From Chitinibacter sp. SCUT-21 (GTDB lineage: Bacteria > Pseudomonadota > Gammaproteobacteria > Burkholderiales > Chitinibacteraceae): a stretch of DNA of 64,000 bases. Both the position numbers and the translations under genes were made by a program. The DNA lies in the NCBI GenBank assembly GCA_041874755.1, contig CP102611.1, positions 558,001 to 622,000 on the forward strand, written 5' to 3'. Below the pieces are notes generated by a model. It was not told the origin of the DNA, ran no database searches, and saw nothing but the letters and a program-made list of their open reading frames with translations. Positions 26,638-35,757 of the stretch are shown here, in pieces; within the stretch, counting starts at the first letter, position 1, and each line of letters begins with the position of its first letter.

Positions 26638-29440
26638 ATTTGCTGGCCTGCTGAGTCGCGGGTTTGAGCTTGCTAAAATCAATTTCGTTACGGCAATTAA
26701 ATACGCCGCTGGTCCAGTTACCCGCACTGAGCCATTGCTGGCTAAATGAATGCAGCATTTGCGGATTGTACTCGGCCAAATCTGGTGTTTTTGCCATCAA
26801 TTTTTGATTGAGCAGCCAATGATTTGCCAGCATTTTGGCGTGCTGCATTGGATTTTGTGGCAAATCCTTGATCATTTTTACAATACGATCACGAATCGCG
26901 TTGACTTCGTCGGCGCTTGGCGGTTCATTGACGATGCGGGCCAACTCCTTCTCGACAATGGTAGCGGTTGCAGTGCATTGCGCCTGATCATTTTGGAATA
27001 ACACATTAATTAACGCGCCTTGCGACTCACCAAATATCGTCCAAGCATGCACACCATAGGTTTCACCAGCCACTTCGCGCAAAGCGTGCATTAAACGCAT
27101 GCGGATTAATTCAGCCAATGCTTCGGTCAACACAGCGCTTTCAGTCGACGGGGGCACCTTAACGGCCACTTGCATCATCCGCATCGCGCCTTTCAAATTG
27201 TCGAGGCGCGGTTCGGTAATGGCACTAGGCGTGATATGCGCTAATTTGGGCAGGGTTACGGTTTGCGTGGGCTTGGTCGGTAAGCTAGCGATATAACGCT
27301 CGATCAATGGCTCGTGATAAGCGCTGTCATTGGGAACGCCTGTAATAACAAAGCGAAACTCTGCGGGGTTAGCCAGCCACTGCTCGCGTACTGCATCAAG
27401 CTGTTTCAAATTGGCTTCGGTATTTTCTTTGCGCCAGAATTGATTGGCTGGCCAGTTATCGCCATAGCGGCGATTATTTAACTCTTCAACAATCGAATTA
27501 CCATTTGCCATCGAGTATTGCATTACCAACTCGCCACTGATTTTGCTTTCTGCCTCATCTTGCCTGCGGGATGTGAATGCCAAATATTGCAACTGGAGCA
27601 GAGTCTCGAATTGAATGCGTGGTCCATTACCCAGCCAGCCAAAATAATCAACGTCTACTAAGGGCATAATACTGGCGGGATTTTGCGTCAAATATTGATT
27701 AATTTGGTTATAAGTTAGCTCACCCAAGCCTGCGCGAACCAAATATTGATTTGAGGCGCGTGCCGCAGGCCAAAGTTTTCGTTCTAATGCCAACATGCCT
27801 CCTCTAGCCAGAGCGGCAAAACCGACATTGGGCTGATCATTCGGCACGGTCAACACTTGAATGCCATTACTTAAGGTCAGTAATTGCCCACCCGTTGCAG
27901 CATCGTTTTCGCGATGAACAATTTTGCCTGGTTCGGGTAGCTTAGCCATTAATGGTTTAATACTGGTATTACTTTGTTCGGCTAATTTTTCCTGCTGCAC
28001 TTCACTAACCATGCTTTTGACCGAATGCTCACTCAACAGGCTGAATGAACTCAGCTGCTTGGGTAAGAGCATGTATGAAAGCTGATTCTTATTACTCAAT
28101 AACTCTAGAATGAGTTGTTGATAATCTGCGGGTTTGCTTTGATCTTTTAATCGTTTATGCACATATGATGTGGACTCTGTTCCCCAAACCGGAACTCCGT
28201 AGCGGATATGCTGAACTATTTTATCGGCCCATTGTGCGTTGTTATATCCAATCGCTGCATTTGCCAGAATCACCGTACTTGCTGTATTGATTTCTTGTTC
28301 CGTAAAACCATAGCGTCTCGCCCGCTCTAATTCGCGATAAACCTCCCGCAAAGCATCTTGAATCTTGTTTTTTTTGACGACAGCTTCGAAACTTAACTCG
28401 CTTTGTCGTGCTGGCAGCAGGTTATTTCCATTGGAATAGATACCGAGGGTTTGCATTAAAGCGCTATCAGTTTTTTGTGACTGAATAGCCAAACGCTGTT
28501 GAATCAATTGCGCCAGCACTTGCAATTGATGAACACGCAAAGCTGAAGCGGCAGTATCAATGCTCGCCGCGGGCAGCAGCCAAGTCCAGCGAACAACCGG
28601 CTCAGCCAACCCCTCTAGATTACGATGACTAAATAAGCGCAGCCCTTGATCGCTTTTGGGCACGGGATAAAAACGCTCGGCTGTGCCGGCTTTTACGCTG
28701 GCAAACAACGATTTAATTTTCGCTTCGACATGGTCAGCATCAATATCGCCAACGATCATCACTGCCATCCGCTGTGCTTGATATTCGCGCTGATAAAACG
28801 CCCGTAGCTGCTCTGCTTTGACTTGATCAATGACTTTAGCTGAGCCAATCGCTAGTCGCTGTGGGTACAGGCTAGCTGGATACATTTTTTCCATCAAATC
28901 AGCATAAAAATCAGATCTAACCGAGCTTTGACGAGCTTCATCAAGCACTACATTTTTTTCTGCCGCTAATTCACTGGGGTCAATCTCAATTTTGCCACCA
29001 GCCCAATCGGCAATAAGCTGAACGGCTTTTTCGGCATTGGTATTTGCTACCGATAATTTGTAGATCGTAGATTCGTGTGATGTGAATGCATTGGTATCGT
29101 GACCTAAGCGCATTCCCTCACTTTCGATAAAGGCTTTCACTTGGCCTTGGCCAAAATTTTGGGTGCGGCGAAACGCCATGTGTTCTAGCAAATGAGCCAA
29201 ACCTCGCTCATTTTCAGCTTCACTCATACTGCCGACATTCACCAGCAATTGCACTTCGACTTTGCCAGCATGTTGTTGGTTTGGCAGAATGAAATAGCGC
29301 AAGCCATTTGCTAATTGCCCGTGTCGAATGGCAGGATCAATGATGGGGGGAAGTTCTATCGTATTGGCGTAGCTAAGTGCACTAAAAGAGCAAGATGCGA
29401 CCAGGGCGAGGCGAAGCAGATATTTCACAAGACAATCCAT
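26636..29440 (-). CDS. M16-family zinc metallopeptidase, PqqL-like, exported
   Basis: A 934-residue insulinase-type peptidase. It has a signal peptide (residues 1-25, ends SYA), inverted zinc motif HLLEH (about 82-86) with the third ligand glutamate in AAEKNVVLDEARQSS, followed by three further M16 domains, the last ones inactive as usual. The closest pattern is PqqL/YddC-type periplasmic proteases. It is a single gene, convergent with cydB and divergent from the SLATT gene. Confidence 0.93.
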   Translation of the reverse strand: MDCLVKYLLRLALVASCSFSALSYANTIELPPIIDPAIRHGQLANGLRYFILPNQQHAGKVEVQLLVNVGSMSEAENERGLAHLLEHMAFRRTQNFGQGQVKAFIESEGMRLGHDTNAFTSHESTIYKLSVANTNAEKAVQLIADWAGGKIEIDPSELAAEKNVVLDEARQSSVRSDFYADLMEKMYPASLYPQRLAIGSAKVIDQVKAEQLRAFYQREYQAQRMAVMIVGDIDADHVEAKIKSLFASVKAGTAERFYPVPKSDQGLRLFSHRNLEGLAEPVVRWTWLLPAASIDTAASALRVHQLQVLAQLIQQRLAIQSQKTDSALMQTLGIYSNGNNLLPARQSELSFEAVVKKNKIQDALREVYRELERARRYGFTEQEINTASTVILANAAIGYNNAQWADKIVQHIRYGVPVWGTESTSYVHKRLKDQSKPADYQQLILELLSNKNQLSYMLLPKQLSSFSLLSEHSVKSMVSEVQQEKLAEQSNTSIKPLMAKLPEPGKIVHRENDAATGGQLLTLSNGIQVLTVPNDQPNVGFAALARGGMLALERKLWPAARASNQYLVRAGLGELTYNQINQYLTQNPASIMPLVDVDYFGWLGNGPRIQFETLLQLQYLAFTSRRQDEAESKISGELVMQYSMANGNSIVEELNNRRYGDNWPANQFWRKENTEANLKQLDAVREQWLANPAEFRFVITGVPNDSAYHEPLIERYIASLPTKPTQTVTLPKLAHITPSAITEPRLDNLKGAMRMMQVAVKVPPSTESAVLTEALAELIRMRLMHALREVAGETYGVHAWTIFGESQGALINVLFQNDQAQCTATATIVEKELARIVNEPPSADEVNAIRDRIVKMIKDLPQNPMQHAKMLANHWLLNQKLMAKTPDLAEYNPQMLHSFSQQWLSAGNWTSGVFNCRNEIDFSKLKPATQQASK

Positions 29441-29537
29441 ATACTTACAATTTGCAACAATGATACGCAGAGCCTATGTAATCGTCCAACAATGAATGAC
29501 GCTGGTATGATGGGGTTTTCCCTAGCCTGTATGTCTT

Positions 29538-30017
29538 ATGGATCGCGATATCACGCTTAATATTGCTCAGCAACACCCCGATATGCGGGTCAGATTTTTG
29601 TTATCAAAAATCCTTAAACATCAAATTTATTCGGAACGAAAAAGCCGCCGACTCAAACGAACGACTTATATTCTGAAGTTCTCAATGCTGGCTCTCGCGG
29701 CTGTCTCAACCGTGGTGCTGGGCTTAGACAGCGCAATGTTGATACCACACGCGAAAAATATTGCGCTGATTTTGGGCGCCATCATGACTTTGCTGGGCGG
29801 CATTGCCAGTTTTTTAAATATTGAAGAATATTGGATGCGCAATAACGCGATTCATTTACGCCTGAAATCGCTGCGCGATCGCTTGGTTTATCTCACCGCT
29901 GATTTGCAGCAGATTGAAGAGCAAGCTTTGCATGCCTTGATTAATGATTACCAAGCGATTACCGAGAGCAATATCAATTATTGGCATGAAGCGATTGCGG
30001 AAAGGAATGCAGCCTAA
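29538..30017 (+). CDS. SLATT/DUF4231-like two-helix membrane protein
   Basis: A 159-residue protein with a basic N terminus (ERKSRRLKR), two transmembrane segments at about 44-64 and 73-93 and a long cytoplasmic coiled-coil-like tail (residues 100-155). This topology and the helix sequences resemble the SLATT superfamily, predicted pore formers found in conflict and nucleotide-signalling modules. No ligand-producing enzyme is adjacent. It ends directly at the start of a DUF1353 gene. Family assignment is moderate. Confidence 0.7.
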   Translation: MDRDITLNIAQQHPDMRVRFLLSKILKHQIYSERKSRRLKRTTYILKFSMLALAAVSTVVLGLDSAMLIPHAKNIALILGAIMTLLGGIASFLNIEEYWMRNNAIHLRLKSLRDRLVYLTADLQQIEEQALHALINDYQAITESNINYWHEAIAERNAA

Positions 30018-30500
30018 GTGATGACGATTTGGTATAAAAAACGCCGCATTTACAAATACACGCTGGCCCACCCCTGCGTAATTCAACTGCAATTACACCC
30101 TGAGCAGGATATTGCAACACCTTTTATTAGCTTGAATCGCCAAGGGCAATTGGCACTAGCCGCCAATTATGCGTGGGATGGTGCCAGCGGCCCCATGCCA
30201 GATCTGCCATCGGTGATGCGCGGCGCGCTAGCGCATGATGCTTTGTATCAATTGATGCGCGATGGACACCTTGATGCACAGCACTATCGGCAACAGGCTG
30301 ACGCTGTCCTGCGCCAACTTTGTCTTGCCGATGGCATGAATACCTTGCTAGCGGCTTGGGTGTATTTTTGCGTGCGCCAATTTGGTGCTCGTTACGCGCA
30401 ATCAGATTTGAGAGCAATTTCAAATAGCCATACACCCAATGGTATTGAGCGAAATATCAATACCAATGAAGCTTATCGCAACATACCCCTTAGCAAATAA
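30018..30500 (+). CDS. DUF1353-family protein
   Basis: A 160-residue protein with the DUF1353 core NYAWDGASGPMPDLPSVMRG and AHDALYQLMRDG (about 52-86), where the HDALY histidine/aspartate could be catalytic. The family is common in phages and near phage lysis genes; its function is not known. The first codon is GTG at 30018, ATG at 30021 is equally possible. It abuts the SLATT gene with no gap and its end overlaps the convergent GGDEF-EAL gene by 28 bp. Confidence 0.82.
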   Translation: MMTIWYKKRRIYKYTLAHPCVIQLQLHPEQDIATPFISLNRQGQLALAANYAWDGASGPMPDLPSVMRGALAHDALYQLMRDGHLDAQHYRQQADAVLRQLCLADGMNTLLAAWVYFCVRQFGARYAQSDLRAISNSHTPNGIERNINTNEAYRNIPLSK

Positions 30501-32194
30501 TCGCCTGCGTCTTGATGCTCTAATGGGCGGCTAAACCAGTAGCCTTGCACAAATTGCACGCCCTGCTCGTTTAGCCACTGCGCCTCTGCTTCGGTTTCAA
30601 CACCTTCAGCCACAACCTCAAGCTGCAAAGCATGGGCAAGATCAACGAGGGCACGGCACACCTGTTGGTGCGCTTGATTATCTTGCACGTTTTGAATTAG
30701 GCTGCGGTCAAATTTCAGCTTCGACAAAGACATACGGGATAATTGGGCCAAGTTCGAATAACCAGTACCAAAATCATCCATATGCACCGCAATCCCGGCA
30801 CGAGTTAATGTACGCAACGATTGCAAAGACGCCATTTGCATAATGGTGGATTCAGTGAGTTCAAGCTCAATTTTATCTTGTAAAAAATACGGTAGGCGGC
30901 GCACACGCTGTATCACTGAATCGGCAAAATCAAGATGCGTTAATTGCAAGGCAGAAACATTGACAGAAACAGGTACCACAGGCAGTCCTTGCTCGGCCCA
31001 CAGTTGCACTTGCGTGATGGCTTGATCTAAAGCCCAATCGCCAATGGCGGCAATAATGCCGGTTTGTTCGGCGAACGGAATAAAATCAGCGGGGCTAACT
31101 TCCCCGCGCTCTGGCTGATGCCAGCGGATTAAAGCTTCAAAACCAATCAGTTGTTTATCACTAAGTCGCACCTGCGGCTGATAGACCAAGCGAAATTGCT
31201 GATGCGCCAAGGCTTGGCGTAATTCGCGCTCCAACTCCAGTTGCAATACTGCTGAGGTGGCCATCGCCGATTGAAAAACGCTAATCTTACCGCGCCCTTC
31301 CGATTTACCCTGATACAGCGCGATATCAGCATGCTTAATCAGTTGACCCGCCGTGCTGCCATCTTGCGGATACAACACCCGTCCAGCGGTAAATCCAAGC
31401 AAGAACTCCAACTCTTCAATGCGAATAGGTTCACTCAAAAAGCCAAGTAATTGATCATCAATGTGCTGCAACTGGCTTTGCGGTGCCAAGATGACAAACT
31501 CATCGCCGCCCAAGCGAAAAACCTGCTCTGATAGGCGTTGCAGACGCTGAGCCACTTGCAGCAAGGCACTATCTCCAGCTGCGTGGCCGAGCGCATCGTT
31601 GATGCGCTTGAAATGGTCGAGATCAATTAACCAAAGGGCAAAACCCAAGCCATTCTCAATCCAGACTGCTAGTTGTTGTTCAAGATAGCTGCGGTTGAAT
31701 AACTGTGTGAGCGGATCGTGCCAAGCCAGCCACTGCAGTTGCTCCTGTGCCTGTTTACGATCGCTAATATCGCGCGCAATGCCTGCGGTACCAATAATAT
31801 GCCGACCTTCATACACCGGCACTTTAATAAGCTCCATCCAGCGCTTGCCATCAATCACATGATCGAATGGATGTTCAGCTCGAATGGCTTCACCTGATTG
31901 AATAATTTTTTGATCATCGGCTTTATATTGTTCAGCCAGGTGCGGGGGAGATAGATAAAAGTCATCTTTACCGATTAACTGTTTAGCATCACTCACTTGC
32001 CAGATATCGCAAAATGCGCGATTGACGACAACAAAGCGTCCGTCCACATCTTTGGCCCATGCCAAATCGGGAATGCTATCGACCAGCGCCTGATAGCGCT
32101 GACGCAAACGTCGTGCGCGCAGTGCATAAATCAATAAAGCGACACAAAGCGCGATGCTCAACGCCAACCACCAAATCATTCGGGCCCCGATCAT
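30473..32194 (-). CDS. PAS-GGDEF-EAL cyclic di-GMP signalling protein
   Basis: A membrane-anchored protein of about 573 residues: one transmembrane helix near the start (WWLALSIALCVALLIYAL), a PAS domain (YQALVDSIPDLAWAKDVDG to GIARDISDRKQAQ), GGDEF domain with an intact RLGGDEF site and EAL domain with FEALIRWHQPERG plus DDFGTGYSNL. Both catalytic motifs are complete, so it could make or destroy c-di-GMP. The start is uncertain: a GTG at 32281 directly after a stop codon would add 29 residues; I prefer the ATG at 32194. Confidence 0.9.
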   Translation of the reverse strand: MIGARMIWWLALSIALCVALLIYALRARRLRQRYQALVDSIPDLAWAKDVDGRFVVVNRAFCDIWQVSDAKQLIGKDDFYLSPPHLAEQYKADDQKIIQSGEAIRAEHPFDHVIDGKRWMELIKVPVYEGRHIIGTAGIARDISDRKQAQEQLQWLAWHDPLTQLFNRSYLEQQLAVWIENGLGFALWLIDLDHFKRINDALGHAAGDSALLQVAQRLQRLSEQVFRLGGDEFVILAPQSQLQHIDDQLLGFLSEPIRIEELEFLLGFTAGRVLYPQDGSTAGQLIKHADIALYQGKSEGRGKISVFQSAMATSAVLQLELERELRQALAHQQFRLVYQPQVRLSDKQLIGFEALIRWHQPERGEVSPADFIPFAEQTGIIAAIGDWALDQAITQVQLWAEQGLPVVPVSVNVSALQLTHLDFADSVIQRVRRLPYFLQDKIELELTESTIMQMASLQSLRTLTRAGIAVHMDDFGTGYSNLAQLSRMSLSKLKFDRSLIQNVQDNQAHQQVCRALVDLAHALQLEVVAEGVETEAEAQWLNEQGVQFVQGYWFSRPLEHQDAGDYLLRGMLR

Positions 32195-32419
32195 AATGAG
32201 ATTCTGATGTACGGTTTTATCATAAACAAAGCTAGGATGCTGCTTGATAAAAAACCGCAAAAAATGCTGACAAAACGACACTTAAGCACGCTTTACTCAA
32301 TGATGTAGAGCTAAATAACCATCATTAATGTGCGCTTTACGATCAAGACCCCCACCGCCAAACATGGATGACCAGTGATGTTTGGCGTTACAATGCCAGA
32401 TTGTGTTCGAGATTTCATC

Positions 32420-33268
32420 ATGCTCAGTTATCGCCACGCCTTTCACGCCGGCAACCACGCCGACGTGCTCAAACATGCCGTTGAAGTTTTATTGCTCGAC
32501 TATTTGAATCAGAAGGAAAAACCGTGGTGGTATATCGATACGCATGCAGGCGCCGGCGTGTATTCGCTGACCGAAGGCTATGCCACCAAAAATGCCGAAT
32601 TTGAAACCGGCATTGCCCGCATTTGGCAACGCAATGACTTACCCGAGGCGCTGAAAAAATACGTTAAAGTCGTGAAAGACCTCAACGCAGGGCAAGATCA
32701 GCTCATGTTCTACCCCGGCTCGCCCTTTGTGGCGCAAGCTTTGCAGCGCTTTGACGATAAATTGCGCTTGTTCGAGCTGCACACCAACGACGCCAAATTG
32801 CTGGCAGACAACTTTGCCAGCGCAGGCAAAAAAGCGCAGGTCGTCCACGCCGATGGTTTTGCCAGCATCAAAGGCGTGCTGCCACCGCCTCCTCGCCGCA
32901 GCTTGATGCTGATCGATCCACCGTATGAAGACAAACACGATTACGTCCGCGTCGCCGATACGATGAAACTGGCACTCGAGCGCTTTGCCACTGGCGTGTA
33001 TGCGATCTGGTACCCGCAACTGGCGCGCGTTGAAGTCAAAGAAATGCTCGATAAATTGAAGAAAACCCCAGCCAAAGGCTGGCTGCACGTTAGCTTAACC
33101 GTTCAATCGCCTAGTCTGGATGGCTTTGGCATGCACGGCTCGGGCATGTTTGTGTTTAACCCGCCGTGGACTTTGGCGAGTGAATTAGAAACCATCATGC
33201 CGTATCTGGTGAAACACCTTGGATTAGATAGCGGTGCGCGCTATACCCTCGAACATCACAGCGCCTAA
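32420..33268 (+). CDS. rlmJ: 23S rRNA (adenine(2030)-N6)-methyltransferase
   Basis: A 282-residue RlmJ, close to the E. coli length of 280. It begins MLSYRHAFHAGNHADVLKHAV, has DTHAGAGVYSL for S-adenosylmethionine binding and the catalytic LMLIDPPYE (DPPY) motif. It methylates A2030 of 23S rRNA. ATG at 32420 matches the family start; an upstream GTG at 32375 does not. It was followed by a terminator now split by the IS element. Confidence 0.95.
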   Translation: MLSYRHAFHAGNHADVLKHAVEVLLLDYLNQKEKPWWYIDTHAGAGVYSLTEGYATKNAEFETGIARIWQRNDLPEALKKYVKVVKDLNAGQDQLMFYPGSPFVAQALQRFDDKLRLFELHTNDAKLLADNFASAGKKAQVVHADGFASIKGVLPPPPRRSLMLIDPPYEDKHDYVRVADTMKLALERFATGVYAIWYPQLARVEVKEMLDKLKKTPAKGWLHVSLTVQSPSLDGFGMHGSGMFVFNPPWTLASELETIMPYLVKHLGLDSGARYTLEHHSA

Positions 33269-33296
33269 TCAATCAAGCGAACGAGTGAGCAGCAAT

Positions 33297-33319
33297 AAAA
33301 AAGCCCCGAATCGGGGCTT
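33297..33319 (+). terminator. rlmJ terminator stem, interrupted by the IS element
   Basis: A perfect AAGCCCC/GGGGCTT stem with loop GAAT, preceded by an A-run. The expected T-run is missing and is replaced by IS sequence; five T occur at the other end of the IS (34556-34560) after GGGC. Joining the two halves rebuilds a normal terminator. Confidence 0.8.
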
Positions 33320-33340
33320 AATGTGATGGTCAGCCAGAAC

Positions 33341-33380
33341 CAGCCCCTGCTGGCGTAAGCTGTAGGGGCTGTTTTCTTTT
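33341..33380 (+). terminator. terminator-like hairpin at the left end of the IS
   Basis: CAGCCCCT (33341-33348) pairs with AGGGGCTG (33364-33371), followed by TTTTCTTTT. It lies between the IS end and the transposase start and would block read-through from rlmJ into the transposase. Confidence 0.7.
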
Positions 33381-33397
33381 CTGGCGAGGAGATCATC

Positions 33398-34459
33398 ATG
33401 GCAACTGCAACTTTGATTGGGCTTGATATTGGCAAACACACTTTTCACGCTATCGCACAGGATGTGGCAGGGCACGTTCTCTACAAGCGCCAATTCACCC
33501 GCACAGGCTTGATCGAGTTTCTTGCGACGCATCCACCTTGCCGTATTGTGATGGAAGCGTGCGCCGGTGCGCACTGGCTGGCGCGCAAACTCATCGAATT
33601 CGGACATCACGCCCAGCTGATTGCCCCTCAGTACATTCGCCCCTTCGTCACAGGCAACAAGAACGACTTCATCGACGCACACGCCATCTGCGAAGCCGCT
33701 TGTCGTCCTTCAATGCGCTATGTCGCGATCAAATCAATGCAACAACAAGCTGTTTCGAGCTTGCATCGAATGCGCGAAGCCCGCATGGCCGAGCGGATTC
33801 AAACCACCAATCAGATCCATGCTTTGCTACTGGAATTTGGCATCACATTGCCGCTAGGCATGCGTGGTATCCGGCAAGTGCCCACCTTGCTCGCCACACC
33901 ATCCGATGATTTGCCGGTGATGGTGCGGCAGATCTTGTTGCAGCAGTTCGAGCACGTGCTGTTGCTGGAACGCCTGATTCAGGTGCTCGACCAGCAGATT
34001 GCCACTGAGGCACGCAGCAATGATGTCGCCACACGTTTAATGACGATACCCGGCATCGGTCCGATCACCGCCAGCCAACTCGCCGCCGATGCGGGCAACG
34101 CCAAAGGATATGGCAAAGCACGGGATTTTGCTGCCTCACTTGGCCTCGTGCCGCGGCAGCATTCGACGGGCGGCAAAGCCAAACTATTGGGCATCAGCAG
34201 ACGAGGTGACAAGTCGTTGCGACGATTGTTAGTGCAGTGCGCGCACGTGATCATGCTCAACGCGACACGCTGGAACAGTGCGATCGCCGAATGGACGCGA
34301 GAATTGATGGTGCGGCGACACGGCAATGTAGTGGCGTGTGCGGTCGCCAACAAATTGGCCCGCGTGGTGTGGGCGATCCTCGCCACAGGGGACGAGTATC
34401 ACCCGCACCCGCGGACCTTGCATGAAAAACAAACCGCCGGCAGAACCGGCGGTGAGTGA
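33398..34459 (+). CDS. IS110-family DEDD transposase
   Basis: A 353-residue transposase with an N-terminal RuvC-like DEDD domain (IGLDIGKHTFH, IVMEACAGAHW, GNKNDFIDAHAI) and a C-terminal Transposase_20 domain (IPGIGPITASQLAADAG, FAASLGLVPRQHSTGGK with the likely catalytic serine). It is complete, with GAGGAG upstream of ATG 33398. These recombinases use an RNA guide encoded by the same element. I see no frameshift, so the element may be active. Confidence 0.95.
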   Translation: MATATLIGLDIGKHTFHAIAQDVAGHVLYKRQFTRTGLIEFLATHPPCRIVMEACAGAHWLARKLIEFGHHAQLIAPQYIRPFVTGNKNDFIDAHAICEAACRPSMRYVAIKSMQQQAVSSLHRMREARMAERIQTTNQIHALLLEFGITLPLGMRGIRQVPTLLATPSDDLPVMVRQILLQQFEHVLLLERLIQVLDQQIATEARSNDVATRLMTIPGIGPITASQLAADAGNAKGYGKARDFAASLGLVPRQHSTGGKAKLLGISRRGDKSLRRLLVQCAHVIMLNATRWNSAIAEWTRELMVRRHGNVVACAVANKLARVVWAILATGDEYHPHPRTLHEKQTAGRTGGE

Positions 34460-34715
34460 AGCCTGCCTTTGCGCAAGACAGACACTGATGAAGACAAGCG
34501 GCCCCACGGCCTGACGACTAACCTGGCAATAAAAACAGTCCATGAGACTGTGGGCTTTTTAAGGATCGTCAGGAGCGGCTCACATCAAGGATCGGGCTAT
34601 TGAGTCCAACAGAATCCGAATAGATTAGAGCAAGGCTTCAAAGTCATTATTCATCAGTAAATTGTGCTTGCAAAGTTCTGGCTGACCATAGATTTTTATT
34701 GGCGGGCAATTGCTA

Positions 34716-35639
34716 TTAAACCAGCGCCAACAACAATGCTGCCGCACGCGCAGGAAGGCGGGCATTATCTGCAACCAACCACACCGTTGCCGTGCAGCCA
34801 TCGTCCGACAATTGCAATTGATTGGCCCAGATTTTATCGCCGCCAATCGCGTCTTGTGGCGTTGCAATGCCTGCCGCGCCCGTGCCTTGCAAGAAGTATA
34901 ACGCGGGAGCGGCTGCAATGGCCGCTTCAACTGCAGCCAAAGTTTGCGCCGTCTTAAACTGCACGCTCAAGCTCACCGCATGGCCAAAAAACACCGGAAC
35001 TCGGCTCACGGTTAAGCTATTAATCGCATGACCCGCAGCCGCTAGCTCGGCATGAATACGCGCCTCTTCACCACGGGCAGCGGTTGGCAAGACATTAAAC
35101 GCCAAACGTTTTGGATAGCCTGCCAATTCAACTTCTTGCTGCGCAAACAATTGGCGCGTTTGCATCGACAACGCTTCAATCGCTGATTTACCGTCTTCAG
35201 ACACCGACACCATCGCCGTAGCCGCAATAAACTGCAGCTCCGACAGCGATTTAAATGCGGCAACCGTCGCCGAAATCATCGAGGTTAATACATGCGGCAG
35301 GCTAACGATTTGGCCCGCTTGCGGCTTGCCGACTTTCGATTGCGTTGCGCCTGTTAAATCAATCACCGCCACACCGGCTTGCGCAGCCTGCGCTGCGTAT
35401 TTCGTAGCCAGCTCTGGCGAGCCAACAAAAACGGCGGCCTCGACTGATTTCCAGTCAAACAGATCAACTTCCAGCACCGGCAAAACATGTTCACGCAGCT
35501 CGACGGTACCAGCTTCTTCATCGTCAGAAAGTGGATAGAGCGCTTCTAAAGCGATGGGCAATTCACCCAATACATCTAATACGGTTTGAGCTGCGGGGGT
35601 ATCTGCACCAACTAGCGCAACAGAAATAGCTTTAGACAT
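34716..35639 (-). CDS. USG-1-like protein, aspartate-semialdehyde dehydrogenase homologue
   Basis: A 307-residue protein with the semialdehyde dehydrogenase fold: N-terminal NAD-binding VALVGADTPAAQTVLDVL, central FVGSPELATKYAAQAAQAG and the C-terminal dimerisation region. At the place of the catalytic Asn-Cys motif there is IAATAMVSVSEDG, without cysteine, so it should not be a working dehydrogenase. The gene usually stands between leuB and asd or truA in betaproteobacteria. Here a binding-protein gene separates it from leuB. Confidence 0.82.
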   Translation of the reverse strand: MSKAISVALVGADTPAAQTVLDVLGELPIALEALYPLSDDEEAGTVELREHVLPVLEVDLFDWKSVEAAVFVGSPELATKYAAQAAQAGVAVIDLTGATQSKVGKPQAGQIVSLPHVLTSMISATVAAFKSLSELQFIAATAMVSVSEDGKSAIEALSMQTRQLFAQQEVELAGYPKRLAFNVLPTAARGEEARIHAELAAAGHAINSLTVSRVPVFFGHAVSLSVQFKTAQTLAAVEAAIAAAPALYFLQGTGAAGIATPQDAIGGDKIWANQLQLSDDGCTATVWLVADNARLPARAAALLLALV

Positions 35640-35757
35640 ATACTCACTCCAGGTATTAATAAAAACAAATGCACCCGGATCAGGGGTGCAATTTAATGGC
35701 GCATTTTACCTGCTTGCGGGCCAGAACACGAGCCACGATACCTTGCTTGGATTGTTT

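Larger units (their letters stand above)
33320..34557 (+). mobile_element. IS110/IS1111-type insertion sequence
   Basis: An element of about 1.24 kb with one DEDD transposase. GGGCTT occurs at both junctions (33314-33319 and 34552-34557), so the exact ends are ambiguous by 6 bp. Imperfect subterminal repeats TGATGGTCAG (33324-33333) and CAGTCCATGA (34536-34545, reverse complement TCATGGACTG) are visible. The longer non-coding stretch lies downstream of the transposase, as in the IS1111 subgroup, which encodes a guide RNA there. The 34558-34715 stretch beyond it has no gene. Confidence 0.82.
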
